DNA of 64,000 bases. Origin: Scalesia atractyloides. Its lineage: Eukaryota > Streptophyta > Magnoliopsida > Asterales > Asteraceae. The DNA is taken from positions 13,745,001-13,809,000 of the forward strand of contig CAMTDV010000013.1 in the NCBI GenBank assembly GCA_947069175.1, given 5' to 3'. A program made the translations under genes and the position numbers. Numbering within the stretch: the first letter of the stretch is position 1; each line of letters begins with the position of its first letter. This document shows positions 47,029 through 58,299 of the stretch, piece by piece. The notes under the pieces are model-generated. The model saw only the letters and a program-made list of their open reading frames with translations, had not been told where the DNA came from and searched no databases.

Positions 47029-47094
47029 TTAATATATAGTTAATAACAAAACTCAAGGAGGAAAGCGAAGATATCATAATGGGTTGGAGAATAT
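47029..47094. repeat. Direct repeat left of Helitron 1
   Basis: TTAATATATAGTTAATAACA, then an AGATATCA block and GGGTTGGAGAATAT, repeated at 49275-49339 with a few substitutions and one small gap. Confidence 0.85.
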
Positions 47095-47101
47095 TAATTA
47101 A

Positions 47102-49274
47102 TCTATACTATATTATGAGTAATAACTATTTTAAAATACCTAAAAAAATAAAAAAAATTATTTATAAAATCACCTTAAGATTAGGGTAAAATGGTCTTTT
47201 AAACACAAATTATATTTTGGTCCCTCATATTATTATACTTAAATCCCTTTATTTTAATAAAATTATGGATAGTTACTTACATTTTTCCCCTACACAACAA
47301 ACTTATAATTCTTTTGCGTATTCTTGTCATGTCTTATAAACTATAATGTTTTAAAAAAATCCAAAGATACCATGATAATCTACTCATTTTTGTTGACGTT
47401 TCGATAATTGTCTTGGTCAGTATTGCCGTGTGAATGAAAATGTACAAGTAGATGATGCATTAAGGGTACAAGTGATTAAAGCAATATGTACCATCACATT
47501 TCAAATGCTCAAGACGCTCTACGTTGTTGTCATTATTATCAATTTAATAATATTCCAACCCTTTTCACTGTGATTTTCGTTTGATTAAGCTTGTTAACCA
47601 ATTTGTTCTGGCGACCAGATGAAATTTGGGAACCTTGCACATACAAATTTGATGTGAGCTTGATTCATATTTTGTATGTTTGTGTATTTACTTGGTTGAG
47701 GCACACACTTACATGGATTAGCATATAGTAATTTGACATCAAACAGCCTCATTTTTTGTAATTTATATCCTATAGCAACATGAATGAAAAGAGACGAAAA
47801 CTTATCTTATGAGAGACATGTCTCTACAAGTGAAAAAACTAAAAACTAAATTAAATTAAACACAACAAAAATAGCTTTATATTTCGATGTGGCCCGTGGC
47901 TGAAATATGAAATTAAATCTACGTTCGACGAACCTTCTCCAGACCTTTTAATAAACATATCGTAGAAACTTTTTATTCGTCTTAAATATCTAATTCAAAA
48001 AAACTTATATAAAAGTTATTCTATTCGTCTTAAAAATCCAATTAAAAAAACTTTATATATAAAATACCATATTCAACATTTTATATATAAAATGGAATTT
48101 TAGTTTTCTAAAAAACTTTTTTACAAAAACGTTTTAGAAGCATTTTAGTTTTCATAAAACATTTATTATAAGTTTGGTAATTAATTTTTCCACCAATAAA
48201 TTTTAGGAAAAACTCCATAATCTAAACATAATACATCTTCAAAACACAACAAACTTTCTAACTAATTGGGTGCCAAATCTCATAAAAACCAAGCGGGAAA
48301 TACAAACTTTTTAAAATTAAACCCTAATGTACTACTAAAGTTATTCTATAAATACAGAATAATAATGCAACTTATGTCTATTGCCAAACAAAATAAAAAA
48401 ATGGATCCAATTCTAAATTCAACTGTTTGGAAAGACCAAACATGTGAGATTAAAGCTTCTAAGGTCTGTTTGGTAAATCAAAGCAATTCATATACCATTT
48501 TTTTTACGTTTATGTGAATGTTATTAACATATTTGATTTTTCAGATTCAGTTGCACGAAGAACATATCAATTTAAACAAGACTGGTTGATTAAGAATTTG
48601 TTATCGATAAGACGATAAGACAGAGAGTAAAATGTAAGATGTGTCAGGTATCTATCTTTCCATCCTATATTATATATAACCATAACATGATAAAAATATG
48701 TAACTAAAATGCTTAACATTTTTTTCAGTTTCCCAAACTGCTCCAGCTACACTACACTACTGATGTATCAGTTAAAGAGGAGAACAGAGAAATAACTCAT
48801 CCTCCAAAGGATGTAACAATCAACCAGGAACAGACATAAGAAATTCCAAAGAACGCTAATCTCGATAATGACAAATGGTGGCGTACAATATAGATGGCAT
48901 CCTTGAGATGTTTAAGCCGTATGATTACTAAATTGATCTTATTATGATGCAAAGTACTTGACACTTGAGCTTTTAGTTATCAACTTTTATGTTTAATACT
49001 TATATTTCCTTATTCATGTGCTACTTTATATAACTTTGATTTATGTTTAGACTTATTTTTTATTATTCTTGTGTTACTTTATTGCATTAATAGTTTCTTG
49101 AATTACTTGATAATTTAAATTCTAAATTTAATAATTACTAGACATATGTAACACTTATGACATATATCCACCACAATGATACTGTCATGTATGTTATAGA
49201 ATAAGAAAACTACCAGAAACAAGTGCCACAATGTAAGGTGTCACCCCTACTATATCGTGCGGACACCCTACTAG
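47102..49274 (+). mobile_element. Helitron-like element 1, non-autonomous
   Basis: The 5' end TCTATACTATATTATGAG matches the TCTMTACTA consensus of plant Helitrons. The 3' end is CTAG at 49271-49274, preceded by GGTGTC...GGACACC, which can form a 6-bp stem with a 19-base loop. It lies between A (47101) and T (49275), the Helitron target, with no target duplication. No Rep/helicase ORF is found; short ORFs such as 48266-48517 are not recognised. Confidence 0.6.
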
Positions 49275-49339
49275 TTAATATATAGTTAATAACAAAACGC
49301 AGGAGAAAAGTGAAGATATCAAAATGGGTTGGAGAATAT
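49275..49339. repeat. Direct repeat right of Helitron 1
   Basis: Second copy of 47029-47094, starting on the base after the inferred Helitron 3' end. Confidence 0.85.
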
Positions 49340-50281
49340 GTGTATCCACACTAAACATCTTCAAAATAGGGTGATGAACAAAGATGTGTCACCGTATTTT
49401 CATCCTTAAAATCCAAATAGACTTCAAACTCAAACAAGGTTTTATGTGGTCCTTATCTCAAATGCAAATGATAACTTATTATGTGGTCCTTTACTGCTTT
49501 AGCTGGCAAGTTTCAACTTGTTTAAAAGTACATCAATAATCCAACTTGCAGATGAAAAATCAATTTAAAACTATAAAATGTTATACCATATGTTTATAAA
49601 ATAATTACTTCATTTTCTAAAACTATACATATACATAATTAAAAACTAGTCATTTACCCGCGCGATGCGGCTGGAGTGGCGATTTAAATAGGATACTCGT
49701 TTACCATAGTTTGTCAGTCATCGCGTGATATATTGTATAGTACTTAAGTTAGTTTTCTTATTCGTGATATGTTCGCACTTGTTTTCTGTTAGTTTATCAA
49801 TTCTTTGGTGATATACTTTTCTTAATATTTTTAGTTGTAGCTTCGGCATGATCGATATATAAGAAGAGTACAAAACAAGGAAGTAGATATTTTAAAAACA
49901 AACAGTTAATAAAATAAAACACATTAGGGTATTTTTATGATCTTCACTTAAAAGAATAATAAATTGTTGGTACCATTCCATTTCTCCTTCGGTGTTGTCA
50001 TTGTTGCGAACCTAGTCGATCGATACTCCATGACATGGTATGTTAGCATGCCAACCCGACTCACCATTAGGAAAAAATAGAGGATACGACAATGGTCGTA
50101 ACAACTGAAGTACGGCTGAATAGTTTGGCCATATTCAAACCTACCGTAAATAACAATACTTCGTTTATACAAAGTGATATTGTCATTACCTTCAACCCAA
50201 ATACCAGCAACCTATATAATCGTCAACTATAAGTAAGTAAATAAGCAATACCATTAAATAATTGTAATTAGTATAATCTTT

Positions 50282-50600
50282 GATGTTAGACAAACACTAT
50301 TAATAACATCAGATGTTAGACAAACTATTATAACACAGATGTTAGACAAACACTGATGATGTTGCTAACCTCTGATGGAGTAATAACATCAGATGTTAGA
50401 CAAACACTGATGATGTTGCTAACCTCTAATGGAGTAATAACATCAGATGTTAGGCCAAACACTATTGGTGGTAGACAACCACTGCTGGACAACCACTGCT
50501 GAGTATAACATCAGTGGTTAGTTAGTCTGTAGTTGAATCAGTGGTTTTGCTATACAACTACTGTTGGTGTGTTAGCAGTGGTTTGTCATTAGTGGTAGTT
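50282..50600. repeat. Palindrome-containing repeats in Helitron 2
   Basis: AACATCAGATGTTAGACAAA occurs repeatedly, with GATGATGTTGCTAACCTC between copies; AACATCAGATGTT contains an AACATC/GATGTT palindrome. This is followed by CAGTGGTT-rich units. Similar blocks recur at 51290-51520 and at 53460 and 53740. Confidence 0.8.
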
Positions 50601-50994
50601 TGTGATCAATTTTTTATATTTCACGGTGTTTTAAAACATTTTATATACCTCCGATGTCGTTAGTCGGTTGTACACCCTTTGGTTAAGTTCAACCGAAGTA
50701 TTCAAAGTGACTCTATAGTTGATCAACTACTTCACAAAATTGAGGTAAAAGTGTACGCGGTTCAATTTGACACCTAAAAAATCATTGTCTTAAGTAATGA
50801 TGGTTGTTAAAGATGTCAAGTTTGACAAAAAAAATCATTATTAAATAAATAGAAACCTCATGATGTTCTAGGCATGACTTCATCAATTACAGAGGGGAAT
50901 GTGCTTGACGCGTTCTCATTTGTCATTTGGGTAAATTGAGTAATATTAGTTTCTAAACTTCTTAAGGGTGTCCTTTCTGTTGATCTATTACTCA

Positions 50995-51189
50995 TTAAAG
51001 ATATTGATGAAGAACTTTGGAGACCTCACCACTCCCAAATTTCGAGACTTTGTTATTTTCTTTGCGTGCAGCGTAGTATCTTTTGTTATACTCTTTTTGT
51101 TGTTCGGCTCTAGTAGATGCACTCGAGCTAGAAGCATGATTAAGATGCTTTGGTTGTCCATTATTCATTGTAAATGTATAAAGTGTCAA
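50995..51189 (-). CDS. Unassigned ORF in Helitron 2
   Basis: 64 codons including RAEQQKEYNKRYYAARKEN. The basic Arg/Lys/Tyr stretch is reminiscent of the start of plant Helitron or other TE proteins, but there is no firm family match. It stops before any helicase. Function unknown. Confidence 0.25.
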   Translation of the reverse strand: MTLYTFTMNNGQPKHLNHASSSSASTRAEQQKEYNKRYYAARKENNKVSKFGSGEVSKVLHQYL

Positions 51190-51549
51190 ATACCTTGCAA
51201 ACTAAATAAAAGATAGTCATAATAATAATGAAATAAAGTCAAACTATTGATGAGCCAATATCTGAAAGAATCCTTGCCAAACCTTTGATGAGTTTGCTAA
51301 CCTCTGATAGAGTAATAACATCAAATGTTAGACAAACATTGGTGATGTTGCTAACCTCTGATTGAGTAATAACATCAGATTTTAGGCAAACACTGTTGGT
51401 GGTAGCTAACCACTGCTGAGTATAACATCGGTGGTTAGTGAGTCTGTGGTTGAATCAGTGGTTTTTATACAACTACTGTTGGTGTGTTAGCAGTGGTTTG
51501 TCATCAGTGGTTTGCATCAGTGGTTTCTGATCAGTGGATGCGACTGGCG

Positions 51550-52830
51550 TGTTGCGGATTTAACAGATAAAGCTGAACAAACAGTAACTTAATGATGGGA
51601 CGTGCCATCTTTATTACTGAACAAACAGTAACTTATAGAAAATTCCCGCCTAAACTATGCACCAAAAACATCTTATATAAACAACCTCAGGCCCTTCCAT
51701 TGATTACACCAAAAGCAAACGCCATAATTTACTAAATACCATATGGCAAACCTCGTTTCTTGGAGATTAAGTTTTGTTCTCGATAAAGTTTCACTGAATG
51801 AGGTGGACAACACTTTAGGTCATTATTAAGTGAGCATAACAATGTTGTCTATCTCATTCAGCAAAATTTTATTGAGATAAACCTCACCTTGTTCAAATTA
51901 AAACGCCAAAAAGTTCAAAATAACAGATGGCAAACCTGTAAGCTGTGTGTTCTCCATGAAGTTTCGCTGAATGGATTCTTATGTGAGGGGGATAACTCAG
52001 TAAGATTTTGCTGAATGAGATGGACAACTCCTCATGAAAAACACCCTGAAGACAGTGATATGTCATTTGGTGTGCTTTGTTCTTGAGAAAGGTTTGGATG
52101 AGAAGAAGAGATCTATGCCGGTGTAAACGCTATTTGATTTTGATGAAGAATGGGATGAGCATGAAGATGATGGCCAAATATCATTCAAGTGAAAAACCCA
52201 CTCACAATCACACCCCAATAATAACATCCACAAAAACGGCATCGATATATGTCTCCAACATCCACAAAACCACTTCAAAAGTCAACAACAAAAGATCGCA
52301 CCAAAAAACTAAAACGTCATATTTTGTTGAATGATCAGCTTCGCCTAGAACTGGGCGTTTCAGCTGTTAGAGAAATCGGCACCTATCTAGGAATTCAAAG
52401 GTACAGGTGACGAAAACTTTAAGAGTAAGAGACTGATGGCAGTGAAGATTTGATGAGAAATTGGATAAGCATTTTTTATTTTTTTTCTTTTCTATATTTT
52501 TTTGGTGCCATTTTTTTGGTTTGTTATCTAATTTTCAGCTATTAAAATACAATTATTTCTCTAATTACTTATAGAATGCCAAAATGCCACAAACGCCAAA
52601 CACCAAAAATATAACAAAATTCGTTTTATCACGTATTATTATTAACACCAAATATTATGAAATGTATAAAACAAGGTGCAAGAGAATAGAACAAAGGGTG
52701 CCTTACAAAAGTTTTATTTTGCCATCTTTATCTATAAAACGATATTAAAATACAAAACGCCAAACTTAAAAAGATGAGACGTGTTACAGCCTTAATAGAT
52801 AAAGCTGAACAAACGGTAACTGAAACGACG
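51550..52830. other. Helitron 2 interior with direct repeats
   Basis: AGATAAAGCTGAACAAACAG near 51562 recurs as AGATAAAGCTGAACAAACGG near 52798. The stretch 52077-52334 opens ORFs on both strands (GMSMKMM; Ser-rich on the other) which look like decayed or non-coding sequence. Confidence 0.4.
51778..51878. repeat. Inverted repeat, arms about 34 bp
   Basis: CTGAATGAGGTGGACAACA (51792-51810) pairs with TGTTGTCTATCTCATTCAG, and the flanking GATAAAGTTTC pairs with AAATTTTATTGAG. A third related copy (GCTGAATGAGATGGACAAC) is near 52010. Confidence 0.65.
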
Positions 52831-53301
52831 GAAAATTTATTTACTTATTATATTAAAAACCACACCATGGCAATTGAATTTTTTTATATTTTCAAAACCC
52901 CATAATTACATGTCACATTATAGGTCTGATCCCACATCACACACAAGAGATACAAAAAGTACGCATAAAAAAATTACTATTGTTTTTAGCGCCAAAAACA
53001 TATATCTAGTTCACGCCAAAAAAAAGGTCATTTATAAGTAGAACAGGTAAACAAACTTAACATTCCACAAATTGTCTAAACACGCCACAAATTGTTAATG
53101 AGATTCATGGTAAAGAAGTGAGTGATTAGGGTTTTGAGAAAAAGGAGAGTAATGGTGAAATTTATCTAGAGATTTTTGTTTTTGAAATTGAAACGGCAAG
53201 TGGAAACCCTGTTTGATGAAACAGGTTTATAAAGGTCTGATGGTTATCATCTGTGCACGTTTAAACTATGTTGGATATTGGATGACAGTTGTTTGGAAAC
53301 C

Positions 53302-53830
53302 TCTGCTGAGACCAGCAGTGGTTCTGAACAGAGGAATGATCAGAGGAGATTTTACACTATTAGAGGATAGATTATCAGTGGATTGGGAAAACAGTGGTTT
53401 CACCAAAGTGGAAGTAGGAACAGAGGATACACTTTCAGCAACGAATAGATTTTCATGGAGTAATAACATCAGATGTTAGGCAAACACTATTGGTGGTAGA
53501 CAACCACTGCTGGACACTGCTGAGGTTGTAGTATATTATGGGAAAATATACATTATTGTTTGGATCAGAAGTTGTCTGCTGGAGACCAGCAGTGGTTCTG
53601 AACATAGGAATGATCAGAGAGAGTTTACACTATCAGAGGATAGATTATCAGTGGATTGGGAAAACAATGGTTTCACCAACATTGGAAGTAGGAACAGAGG
53701 ATATGCTTTCAGCAACGGATAGATTTTCATGGAGTCATAACATCAGATGTTAGGCAAACACTATTGGTGGTAGACAATCACTGTTGGACAACACTACTAA
53801 GGTTGTAGTATATTATGGGCAGATGTTACA
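53302..53830. repeat. Two-copy tandem repeat, period about 274 bp
   Basis: ACCAGCAGTGGTTCTGAACA at 53311 recurs at 53585, and the copies stay alignable through GATAGATTATCAGTGGATTG, the AACATCAGATGTTAGGC word and GGTTGTAGTATATTATGGG. Confidence 0.9.
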
Positions 53831-54960
53831 TTATTGTTTGAATCAGAGGTTGTAGTATATACTGGCTTTCTATAAATGTTCTTTTGTAGGGTTCAGTTCC
53901 AACATACTTTTATTAAATCTTTTTTAGCTATCAGTTTATCAATCTTTCCATCATCAATCATAAATACATAATGCTTTAACCATAATTTATTAATCGATAA
54001 AATACGAAATGCAATATGCTGAACATTATAAATTTGCTAACAAAATTACAACGACAAACATTAATCGATAAAAAATAAACACTATAAATTTGTAACAATA
54101 ATTACAACGATTTGTTTATGAGGATCTCTCATGATAATGTTTTTTATAATTTTTTTTTGCTTTGTAGAGGAAGATGGTGCTTCTCTCCATAGCATCTTTC
54201 TCAGCTAACTTCCGTTGATCAAGAAAACACATGTTTCATCGATGAAGAGAAGCACCTATCTTCACCCTTCTTTCAATTTCTCTTCATCATAATCAGACGT
54301 GCTAGACTCAGTTTCTCTTCATGATGGTAAGGCTAAATTTAAAGGTTCTTGAACCAACCCGCAATGTTGTCTCTTTCACCTGCTCATTTTCAACTGTATT
54401 TCCATTTCCAGAAAACAAAAATATATATATATACTCTCCGTAGATGCATTCACAAAACATTAAAAAACACAAAACCAACACAGATATGAAAGTATTATAA
54501 CAGATCTGACAAAGATGTTTAAAAAACTTACAATTATAAATTTAACAAACAAAAATGATAGATAGGGTAAAAACGGTACCAATCTGGCCCCCAACCACAG
54601 ATCTGGCGTCGTGTTCTCTCTTCCACCTGTTCATCGGTCTTCATTTTCAACTATATTCATATTTCCAGAAAACAATATGAAAACATGATAAAATTCTGAG
54701 AGAGAAAAAGACTCAGATCTGAGCTTCAAAATCAACAAAAACGTAAGACGCTAACAAAAATCAACAAAACGTAACAATGGATGCAAGTATCTATTACCGG
54801 TTGGTGTCAGATCAAGCACTTGAACAATAATTTCTGGAACATTAATGATTTTGGGAGAACATGCCATAAACCCTAGATCTACAAAATCGCCTGGAGAGAG
54901 AAAAGGATGGGTTATTGGGTTCTGTAATGAGATTTGAAAAGTGTGCGACTGGGATGAGCG
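53831..54960. other. Helitron 2, 5' part, no gene
   Basis: Two related blocks (CTCTTTCACCTGCTCATTTTC near 54370 and CTCTTCCACCTGTTCATCGG near 54617) indicate an internal duplication of about 250 bases. No ORF is recognised. Confidence 0.4.
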
Positions 54961-55241
54961 GGATATTGGGTCTTTGAGAGAAGATGTCGCCCAAGGGTAT
55001 TATTGGAAAGTTAATTCAATTTTGATATTCATGTGCGTTAAACACTTGTACATCATGCATTAAAGGTATTTTAAGGGAAGTGGCAAATTACCTTAAGTAG
55101 TCCCTTGGATATGCTTATTAATATAGTATAGATATGTTATACCGTAGGTTTTGTTTTGTTCAGTTTTTCTTTTTATTTTTACGAGGTTGCTTATTGTTTA
55201 CAAATATTAAAAATTGTTACCAATTGTCTTGTCTTATGATT

Positions 55242-55668
55242 TGTTGGTGTAAATTCTGTGACAACAGCTTAATAGTTTAGTTAGTCTTTGGATATTTTGT
55301 ATTGGGCTTACCATTTGTGTTTAACTTGTTTAGAGTTGTAATGGGCTTGGAGAATGGCCTAGCCTAGTCTAAAGCCTAGTATGTCAGACATGTAGTATAT
55401 ATACATGTTGTGCTTTCAGGGTTTGGAGTGAGTTGGGTAAAAAAGAACAATAGAGAGGATGTGAGAAATCTACAGAGAGTGGCTGAGAGATTTCTAGTGA
55501 GTCTTGACTTGATTGTAAACATTCGTGTTGGATAATCAATAGAAGACTGGTTGAAAGTGATTGTGTTTGTGTTCTTCTTTGGTTTTCTGTGAAATATGAT
55601 CTGGGGATTCCACACTCTAGGTTGGATAGACGATTTTGTGAAGATCAATACAGATTAGGGGACCTACA
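55242..55668 (+). repeat. 5' LTR of the copia element
   Basis: Begins TGTTGGTGTAAATTCTGTG and ends GGGGACCTACA. Contains AGTATATATACATG (TATA-like, about 55393). Confidence 0.92.
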
Positions 55669-55670
55669 AT

Positions 55671-55682
55671 TGGTATCAGAGC
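55671..55682 (+). promoter_or_regulatory. Primer binding site
   Basis: TGGTATCAGAGC, two bases after the 5' LTR; the standard initiator tRNA-Met site of copia elements. Confidence 0.92.
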
Positions 55683-55809
55683 TTTCGGCTCTTATTTTGT
55701 TCGGTTCAGAATCGTAACAGCAGGAAAAGTTGAAGTTTTGGACGTTTTTGAAGGCTGGTTCGAAGTTTTGACGGTTGTTCTAGGGTTTCTGTTGGTATTT
55801 GGATAAACA

Positions 55810-56135
55810 GCAAGCATCTCGGATAGAGGAAGTGCTTCTCGGATCATTTGAGAAGCATCTCGGATCAGAAAGCTTGCATTTCAGATCAGAATAGTTGTAT
55901 TTCGGATCATAAGAGAAGCATCTCGGATCCGAATAGTTGCATCTCGGATCGTAGGTGTTCATCTTGGATTGCATCTCGGATCATAACAATGCATCTCAGA
56001 TTTTTAGTGTTGATCTCCGATCATCTCGAATACCGTCTCGGATAATCTCTAATACCATCTCGGATCACTGTTCCAAATTACCATCTCAGATCAGCATCTC
56101 GGATCACTGTTCCGAGTTCCTATCTCGGATTGTTA
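55810..56135 (+). repeat. CATCTCGGATC repeat array in the retroelement leader
   Basis: About 17 degenerate copies of CATCTCGGATC, spaced 8-25 bases apart, between the primer site and gag. The array opens ORFs on both strands (Ser-Asp rich on +; Ser-Asp-Pro-Arg rich on -) which I treat as by-products. Confidence 0.9.
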
Positions 56136-56579
56136 ATCCGAGTTACTGTTTCGAATTCGGTTCTGTTCCGAGTTGCACCGACAAAGGTGGAAAGTTAACC
56201 AGCTGACGTAACTGGAGTTAAACGTTTTCGTACACAGAATTTGATCCATAGACAATCTTGACAAACCGGTTGCATGGTTAGACTCGTGTGATTTTTAGGA
56301 CAAAAAAGGCAAGAAAATTTCTAAAATCACTATCGGACATTATACATCATTGGATTCGTATCGTCGAGACGAGTCTAACGTACAATTTGGTAATCACACT
56401 TTCTGGAAAAATTTGAACGTTTTTTTAGTAGTAGGTTAGGTAAAACACTAAGAAGGACCAGGAGAGAAGTTAGATTTAGATTTCGACACAGGTATACCAA
56501 AATCCTTTTAGACTGATACTCTGCATGTTAAAGATGGTCCATGAACAATATGAGTGAGGGTGTTAATAATTGCCCAAAG

Positions 56580-58272
56580 TTGATAAATGCTGAAAATATG
56601 TAGACTGGAAGAAGAGGTTTGAGGCATTTGTTCAAAGTGAAGATTCTAAGATATGGAACTGTATGATTGATGGGTACATTGATCCCACACGTCGATTTAA
56701 TGGGAGAATTCTGGTACTGTCATATGAGAAGATGGAAGACACTGAGAAACGTATGTATTATGCTGAGAAGAAAGCTTTAGCAGCAATAAAGATGTCCTTG
56801 CCAACTGATATGAAACACATTTGTAATAGGTATGGATAGACTAGAAGTTGTGGGAAGCTTTAGGAAAACGTTATCAGAGTTCTTCAAGACAAAGTACATG
56901 TGAACAAGCATGTTTAGCTGAGACTCGAGCTGTGAAGATTGAAGAAATAGCTGCTAAGAAAGAAGAGAAGAAGGAAGCAGAGAAGGATAAAATGGAAGTC
57001 AAGGATGCAAGAGCTACAGTGTGCATGGATGATACATATGAGCTTACAGCAGAGGTACAGGTTCAATTTCAATCTGTAAGTTATACTTGTCATAATTGCA
57101 CTGATCTACAAGGTAAAGTTGACAAACTATCGGAGCAAAACAAAAATCTGTTAGCCGAATTAGAAAAAATAAAAGAGTCAAATGTTCTTTTGAGTAAAAG
57201 GGAGTCAAATTGTTTAAATAAACTCAAATCAAATGAACAAGAAATTAACCGTTTGACCAGCAAAGTCAATGAATTGTTACAGCTCATTGATTTGGCTCGT
57301 GAAACTGTGAAGGATAAGACTAACGAGCTTTCAGAAAAGTGAACAGAATTGGCTGGTGCACAAGCCAAAATTGTTGAACTTCATGAAAAGTTAGACACAT
57401 TTGGAAAATCCTCGTTAGTCAGGACTTAAATTCAGAAAGGTTTGAAAAGGAGTAGTGATAAAACGGGATGGGGTTTAGTAAAGCTTCATCTTCTGAGGAT
57501 CAGGATTACTCCTTTCTACCAAATGAAAATAAGCTAATAGATTTTGTGCCTACTACACCAGCTGTAGTGGATCCGATAACAGTTGACACACCTAATAGTC
57601 CAGTTTCTTTGAAAGAATCAGTTAGGTCTAACAGTACACCTCATAATGTGGATTAGGATACTGAGAACAAAACGGTCAAATCATTTAAAAAGGGATCTAA
57701 CAGAAAGAAAATTTTTAAGAATAGATCTTGTTTAAATGTCACAACAAAGAACATGTGGCTAGTTGTTGTCCTTTTAAAAAGGGTAAGAAAGTGGAGGCTG
57801 AGGTTGAGGTTAAGGAAGGGAATCAGGTTGGTTCAACTAAGAATGTTAAACCAAGTTCTCAGACAAATCAATAGAGATTCCAATCTAAGCCTTCAACATC
57901 AAGAAGATTTGATAGTCCAAGAAACTCTTCTCCGAAATCAAGTCATTATAATGTTCAATCAAATTGTTTTCAAAGAAAAATTTTGGATATCGAAATCAAT
58001 ACTAGACTTATGGTAATCGAGATTTTCAAAGACGAAACAAATATATGGGTTTTAGTAACTCAAATGTTCAAAACAATCCAAAAATTTTGAAAAGTTCAGA
58101 TGATAATAATGGGAGAAGAAGGTTTCGAGATAGTAATTTTCAAAGGTCGGAAATCCGAGAGTTTATTGGAACTCTCGTGGTCAATGATCTCGTGGAAATT
58201 ATGAATCTTGTTCAACAACTTGGAAGACATCTAAGACACCAGTACGGTGTGATAGATATTGGACAAAATTAA
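56580..58272 (+). pseudogene. Copia gag, broken
   Basis: In pieces: WKKRFEAFVQSEDSKIWNCM and YEKMEDTEKRMYYAEKKALA (about 56596-56810), the N-terminal gag domain of copia elements; then an open block at 56848-57342 beginning WEALGKRYQS, followed by an acidic/basic helix and a long coiled coil (KVDKLSEQNKNLLAELEKIK, heptad-like). After a stop at 57340 the frame continues, then shifts; a zinc knuckle remnant KCHNKEHVASC lies at about 57736-57768. RTWH-type protease sequence is absent. The packaging role is lost here because of stops and shifts. A coiled coil in a long gag is usual for Sirevirus-type elements. Confidence 0.8.
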
Positions 58273-58299
58273 GTTACATTGACATTCATGGTCAACCTA

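Larger units (their letters stand above)
49646..55132 (-). mobile_element. Helitron-like element 2, non-autonomous
   Basis: Read on the minus strand it begins TCTATACTATATTAATAAG at 55132, sharing its first 14 bases with Helitron 1, and ends GCGGGTAAATGACTAG at 49646, with CCGC-ATCGC-GCGG as a short hairpin just inside. Flanks are A and T. The interior is rich in repeats (50282-50470, 51290-51520, 53302-53830). No helicase domain is readable. One long element is the simplest reading, but the two ends could come from neighbouring copies. Confidence 0.6.

Noticed and set aside
53213..53753. Two similar ORFs (88 and 71 codons)
   Set aside because: They come from a 274-bp tandem duplication in Helitron 2; the frames are not kept between copies.
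55810..56135. CRISPR-like array
   Set aside because: Degenerate units with variable short spacing inside a plant retrotransposon; no prokaryotic context.
55780..56206. Ser-Asp-rich repeat proteins on both strands
   Set aside because: Both arise from the CATCTCGGATC array in the retroelement leader; no start context or conservation.
57090..57368. Minus-strand ORF in gag
   Set aside because: Antisense shadow of the gag coiled coil.
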